This document shows, in pieces, positions 60,830-64,000 of a DNA stretch of 64,000 nucleotides. The notes under the pieces were generated by a model that was given only the letters and a program-made list of their open reading frames with translations, did no database searches and was not told where the DNA came from. Where the stretch lies: assembly GCF_000737785.1 (NCBI RefSeq), contig NZ_JPRO01000004.1:62001-126000 (forward strand). Direction: 5' to 3'. A program made the translations under genes and the position numbers. Every line of letters begins with the position of its first letter. The stretch's first letter is position 1. The stretch is from Chryseobacterium luteum. GTDB taxonomy: Bacteria > Bacteroidota > Bacteroidia > Flavobacteriales > Weeksellaceae.

Positions 60830-61588
60830 ATGAAAAATAAATTCTTGTTACTAGGAATTGCTCTGGCTACACTTACTGCCTGTAAAACTGCTTCTACACT
60901 GCAGTTGGCGGAAGTTCAGCCTCAGAAAAACATTTCTATTAATAATGAGCTGAAGAATGAGGAGGAGTTTGTAAAAGTTATTGAACCTTATAAGCAGAAA
61001 CTGGACAAGGAAATGAGCCAAAAGATTTCCCACACCAGTGTAGATCTTACTAAGGAGGGTGATAACAGCAATCTGGGCAATCTTTTGGCCGATTATACCT
61101 TAGAAGGCGCTGATGCATGGACGAAAAAGAATCTTAACAAAAACGTAGATGCTGCTCTGATCAATATCGGAGGAATACGCACTACCATTGGAAAAGGGGA
61201 TATTCTCCTGAAAAGTGTTTTTGAAGTAATGCCTTTCGAAAACGAAGTGATTATTGTAAAAATGAAAGGATCTGATCTTCAGGGACTTTTTGATTATTAT
61301 GCAAAAACTCAGGTCAACAATCCTGTTTCTCATTTATATATTGAAACCAATAAAGGACAGCTTGTCAAGTCACTGATCAATGGCAAGCCTGTAAATCCTG
61401 CTCAGGATTATTATATCGCTACTTCAGATTATCTGGCCCTGGGCGGAGACAATATGAAATTCTTTTCCAAAGGGGAATCAATTTCTACAGGTATCAAATT
61501 GAGAGATCTTTTCATTGAATATTTCAGGAAAACTTCCAACGTGGTCCCCAATACAGATATTCGTTTAAATTTTACCGGTAAGAAATAA
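60830..61588 (+). CDS. 5'-nucleotidase C-terminal-domain lipoprotein
   Basis: The 252-aa protein has a lipoprotein signal (LATLTAC) and then only the substrate-binding C-terminal domain of UshA-type 5'-nucleotidases: DNSNLGNLLADYTLEGAD (residues 82-99), ALINIGGIRTTIGKGDI, EVMPFENEVIIVKMKG, and DYYIATSDYLALGGDNMKF. The metallophosphoesterase half is encoded by the next gene with a 1-base overlap (TAATG). I use the ATG at 60830 as it starts the signal directly; a longer start at 60803 adds residues before it. Confidence 0.92.
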   Translation: MKNKFLLLGIALATLTACKTASTLQLAEVQPQKNISINNELKNEEEFVKVIEPYKQKLDKEMSQKISHTSVDLTKEGDNSNLGNLLADYTLEGADAWTKKNLNKNVDAALINIGGIRTTIGKGDILLKSVFEVMPFENEVIIVKMKGSDLQGLFDYYAKTQVNNPVSHLYIETNKGQLVKSLINGKPVNPAQDYYIATSDYLALGGDNMKFFSKGESISTGIKLRDLFIEYFRKTSNVVPNTDIRLNFTGKK

Positions 61589-62538
61589 TGGATAGAAAAA
61601 GTTTTTTAAAAGTAATAGGTAGCGGATCTTTAGCAGCAGCTTTAGCTCCCAATATGATGATGGCGGAAGAATTGAAATTCAATCCTTTTAAATCCGCAAA
61701 CAAACTGACCATTCTTCATACCAATGACCAGCACAGCAGAATAGAGCCTTTTGATGCAAGCTATACCAAGAATCCCAATCAGGGAGGATTTGCAAGAAGG
61801 GCAAGCCTGATACAGGAGATCAGAAGCCAGGAAAGCAATGTTCTTCTTCTGGATTCCGGTGATATTTTTCAGGGAACTCCGTATTTTAATTTCTTCGGAG
61901 GTGAACTGGAATTTAAGCTGATGTCTATGATGAAGTATGATGCCTCTACCATGGGAAACCATGATTTTGACAACAGCCTGGCCGGTTTTCTGAAGGTTCT
62001 TCCCAATGCGAAATTTCCATTCATCTGTTCAAACTATGATTTTAAAAATACTGTTCTGGATGGAAAGACTTCACAATATAAGATCTTTGATAAAAACGGG
62101 ATAAAAGTCGGGATTTTCGGAGTAGGTATCCAGCTGGATGGCCTTGTGGGCAAAAAGCAGTATGGTGAAACCGTATACTCAGATCCTGTAGAGGTAGCCC
62201 AGCATTATTCCAACTTCCTGAAAAACGAACAAAAATGTGATCTTGTAATCTGCCTTTCCCATGTCGGCTATGATTACAAAGATGAACCCAATAAAATAAG
62301 CGACAAAATTCTGGCTGCCCAAACAGAAAATATTGATATCATCTTAGGCGGACATACCCATACTTTTTTACCCGAACCGCAGAATTTTACCAACAGACAG
62401 GGTAAAAACGTTCTGGTGAATCAGGTAGGATGGGCCGGTCTTCTTCTCGGCAGAATAGATTTTTACTTTGACGCAAATAAAAACGTAAAGCATATTTCCT
62501 GGAACAACCAGGCAATAGACAGCAGCATAACCGTATAA
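61588..62538 (+). CDS. Metallophosphoesterase, 5'-nucleotidase N-terminal half
   Basis: The 316-aa protein carries the two-metal phosphoesterase domain of the UshA/CpdB type: TILHTNDQHSRI (Asp and His), LLDSGDIFQGTP, MGNHDFD near residue 120, CLSHVGY and GGHTHT near 250. The N-terminus (DRKSFLKVIGSGSLAAALAP) looks like a signal and may be of the Tat type, although only a single Arg is present. With the lipoprotein upstream it would make the complete enzyme that releases phosphate from nucleotides in the periplasm. porZ begins 2 bp after its stop. Confidence 0.92.
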   Translation: MDRKSFLKVIGSGSLAAALAPNMMMAEELKFNPFKSANKLTILHTNDQHSRIEPFDASYTKNPNQGGFARRASLIQEIRSQESNVLLLDSGDIFQGTPYFNFFGGELEFKLMSMMKYDASTMGNHDFDNSLAGFLKVLPNAKFPFICSNYDFKNTVLDGKTSQYKIFDKNGIKVGIFGVGIQLDGLVGKKQYGETVYSDPVEVAQHYSNFLKNEQKCDLVICLSHVGYDYKDEPNKISDKILAAQTENIDIILGGHTHTFLPEPQNFTNRQGKNVLVNQVGWAGLLLGRIDFYFDANKNVKHISWNNQAIDSSITV

Positions 62539-62539
62539 T

Positions 62540-64000
62540 ATGAAAAAACTCTCTTTAATCTCTCTTGGTATTTTAACCTCCCTGCAATGTATGAATGCGC
62601 AGGTAATTTCATCAAAAAAATGGACTGATCTTTTTTCCTACAATAATGTCTTAGCCATGAAGGAGGACAACGGAAAGATAATTGCCGCTACTGAAAACGG
62701 GATATTCTACTATACCATTTCAACCGGAGAGATTACAAAGCTGTCAAAAGCCAACGGTCTCCATGATGTTAATATATCGGCCTTCGACTATAACCCACAG
62801 ACCAAAATAGGCGTAATAGGGTATGCAAACGGTTCCATGGACGTTATTACTCCACAGGAGATTAAATATATTGTGGATATTCCTATCGCAACAGGATATA
62901 ACGGAAGCAAAAAGATCAATCATATTTCGATTACAGGGGATCAGGCTGTAGTGTCTGTAGGTTATGGAGTTTCTATATTTAACATCAACAAAAAAGAATT
63001 CGGAGATTCGGCATTCTTTGTAAGCGGTGGTGTATATGAAGCCAGCAACGAAGCAACCCTATTTGGAAACAAGGTATATTCTGTAACAAATACCGGACTT
63101 AAAAGCCATGAAATGAATACTACATTTCCTGTATTTTCTACCTGGTCGACAGAAATCCCCGGATCATATAAACATATTGACGCGGAATCGTCACTTATAT
63201 TTTCGTCTGCCACATCTGCATTTATCTACAATAACGGTACGGGTACTCCGCTTCCGGCAAGTTTTGGAAATATCCAGGATATTGTTATCAATTCAACCAA
63301 TATTATAGTAACGGACAGCAGAATATACACTTTCGGACTAAACGGAGTTTCTTTAAGCGCTGTAAGTATAGGAGAAGACTGTAATACAGCCATAACAGCC
63401 AACGGAAAAGTATACGCTGGAACCATACTGTCCGGAATCAAGGAAGAAAGTGGTACTGCCTATAAGCCATCAGGCCCATATTCAAACTCTTCATATAAGA
63501 TCAATCTGTATGATAACAACCAGATGCTGGTATCATCAGGTGGCAGACTGAACAGGTTTAATCAGCCTGTGGAGAATTCTAAAAAGCCCGGATTCTATTA
63601 TTTTAACGGAACAGAATGGCTGCGATCTTCTTTTTTTTCAACAACTCCTGCACCCATCAATGTATTGGATGCCGTATTCAATCCGGCAGATAACAGTGAG
63701 GTATTTTTCACAAACTATACAACCACTGCGCAAGGGGTCTATAAAATGAAATATAATGCCAGCAGTAAAGATTTTGATTTCGTAAAGCGCTATGACCTGG
63801 GATCTCCAGGCGATTATTCACACCGTCCTGTAGGTTTTGCCAATGATCCCCAAAACAATCTTTTTGTTTCTTTCGGTTTCAATTTTGGCAGTCCTTCTAT
63901 AGGAATTTACGATAGAAGTGCTGATGATTTTGTTATAAAAAAGTTCGGAATAACAAGTGATGGTACTCAAAAGCCTGTATATTATGAGAATATGCTTTGG
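62540..64000 (+). CDS. porZ: PorZ-like T9SS beta-propeller protein (3' end outside window)
   Basis: The frame stays open for 487 codons to the right edge. A signal peptide (LSLISLGILTSLQCMNAQ) is followed by repeated propeller blades of the two-component-regulator propeller type: KKWTDLFSYNNVLAMKEDNG, AATENGIFYYT, SKANGLHDVNISAFDYN, IGVIGYANGSMDVITP. These N-terminal features are those of PorZ, the part of the T9SS attachment complex that handles A-LPS and the removal of sorting domains in Porphyromonas. The role here is inferred. It is the third gene of the nucleotidase operon (1-base gap). Confidence 0.8.
   Translation, partial: MKKLSLISLGILTSLQCMNAQVISSKKWTDLFSYNNVLAMKEDNGKIIAATENGIFYYTISTGEITKLSKANGLHDVNISAFDYNPQTKIGVIGYANGSMDVITPQEIKYIVDIPIATGYNGSKKINHISITGDQAVVSVGYGVSIFNINKKEFGDSAFFVSGGVYEASNEATLFGNKVYSVTNTGLKSHEMNTTFPVFSTWSTEIPGSYKHIDAESSLIFSSATSAFIYNNGTGTPLPASFGNIQDIVINSTNIIVTDSRIYTFGLNGVSLSAVSIGEDCNTAITANGKVYAGTILSGIKEESGTAYKPSGPYSNSSYKINLYDNNQMLVSSGGRLNRFNQPVENSKKPGFYYFNGTEWLRSSFFSTTPAPINVLDAVFNPADNSEVFFTNYTTTAQGVYKMKYNASSKDFDFVKRYDLGSPGDYSHRPVGFANDPQNNLFVSFGFNFGSPSIGIYDRSADDFVIKKFGITSDGTQKPVYYENMLW

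Overview
The window looks like a chromosome segment of a flavobacterium close to Chryseobacterium/Elizabethkingia (Bacteroidota, Weeksellaceae). The evidence is family-level: a complete gldKLMN set, a type IX sorting domain, a PorZ-like propeller, DUF4270 and GLPGLI proteins, AT-rich spacers, almost no Shine-Dalgarno sequences, and promoters of the Bacteroidota form TTG-N19-TAnnTTTG. No rRNA operon, insertion sequence, prophage or CRISPR array is visible.

Layout. 1-8.3 kb: the 5' part of tamB (runs off the left edge), divergent from tsaD with only 4 bp between start codons; then a small AT-rich gene, rsmE, trmH and a broken asparaginase gene. 8.3-18.2 kb: tRNA-Ser(GGA), an orphan protein, an M20 peptidase, a lipoprotein, and an RND efflux operon read MFP, pump, outer-membrane factor on the minus strand. 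18.2-29.7 kb: a lipoprotein, SemiSWEET, an FAD oxidoreductase, then a long minus-strand series: a GT5-like half protein, a DUF4270 lipoprotein, glmS and gldK-gldL-gldM-gldN (T9SS motor and ring parts). 29.9-42.1 kb: panC, a cluster of four tRNA genes (three identical tRNA-Lys and one tRNA-Leu), aroK, an Hsp15-like protein, an FKBP-like lipoprotein, a glutamate-synthase-like enzyme, mtaB, a DinB-type protein, a large T9SS type B cargo protein, a nuclease-like orphan and a short GT35 glucan phosphorylase. 42.1-54.2 kb: a peptide-use region with a DPP4-type S9 peptidase, two GLPGLI paralogues, an HTH regulator, three POT peptide transporters with a YhcG-type nuclease gene between the second and third, and a periplasmic thioredoxin. 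54.4-64 kb: a cysteine-containing secreted protein, recG, an AraC regulator overlapping a receiver domain that lacks its phospho-acceptor Asp, an acetyltransferase, dapA, a 5'-nucleotidase split into two genes in reversed domain order, and porZ (runs off the right edge).

How the genes fit together. GldKLMN, PorZ and the type B CTD protein belong to T9SS secretion and gliding. TsaD and MtaB act one after the other on A37 of ANN-decoding tRNAs (t6A, then ms2t6A). The S9 peptidase and the POT carriers fit extracytoplasmic peptide breakdown followed by di/tripeptide uptake.

Most worth a second look: the internal deletion in ansA; the apparent one-base lesion at the recG start; the two glucan-enzyme relatives that have each lost a signature residue or motif (KxGGL in the GT5 half protein, the PLP lysine in the GT35 protein); the pseudo-receiver/AraC pair; the duplicated tRNA-Lys units with copied terminators; and the split nucleotidase coupled to porZ. 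I did not find a clear new defence or biosynthetic system.
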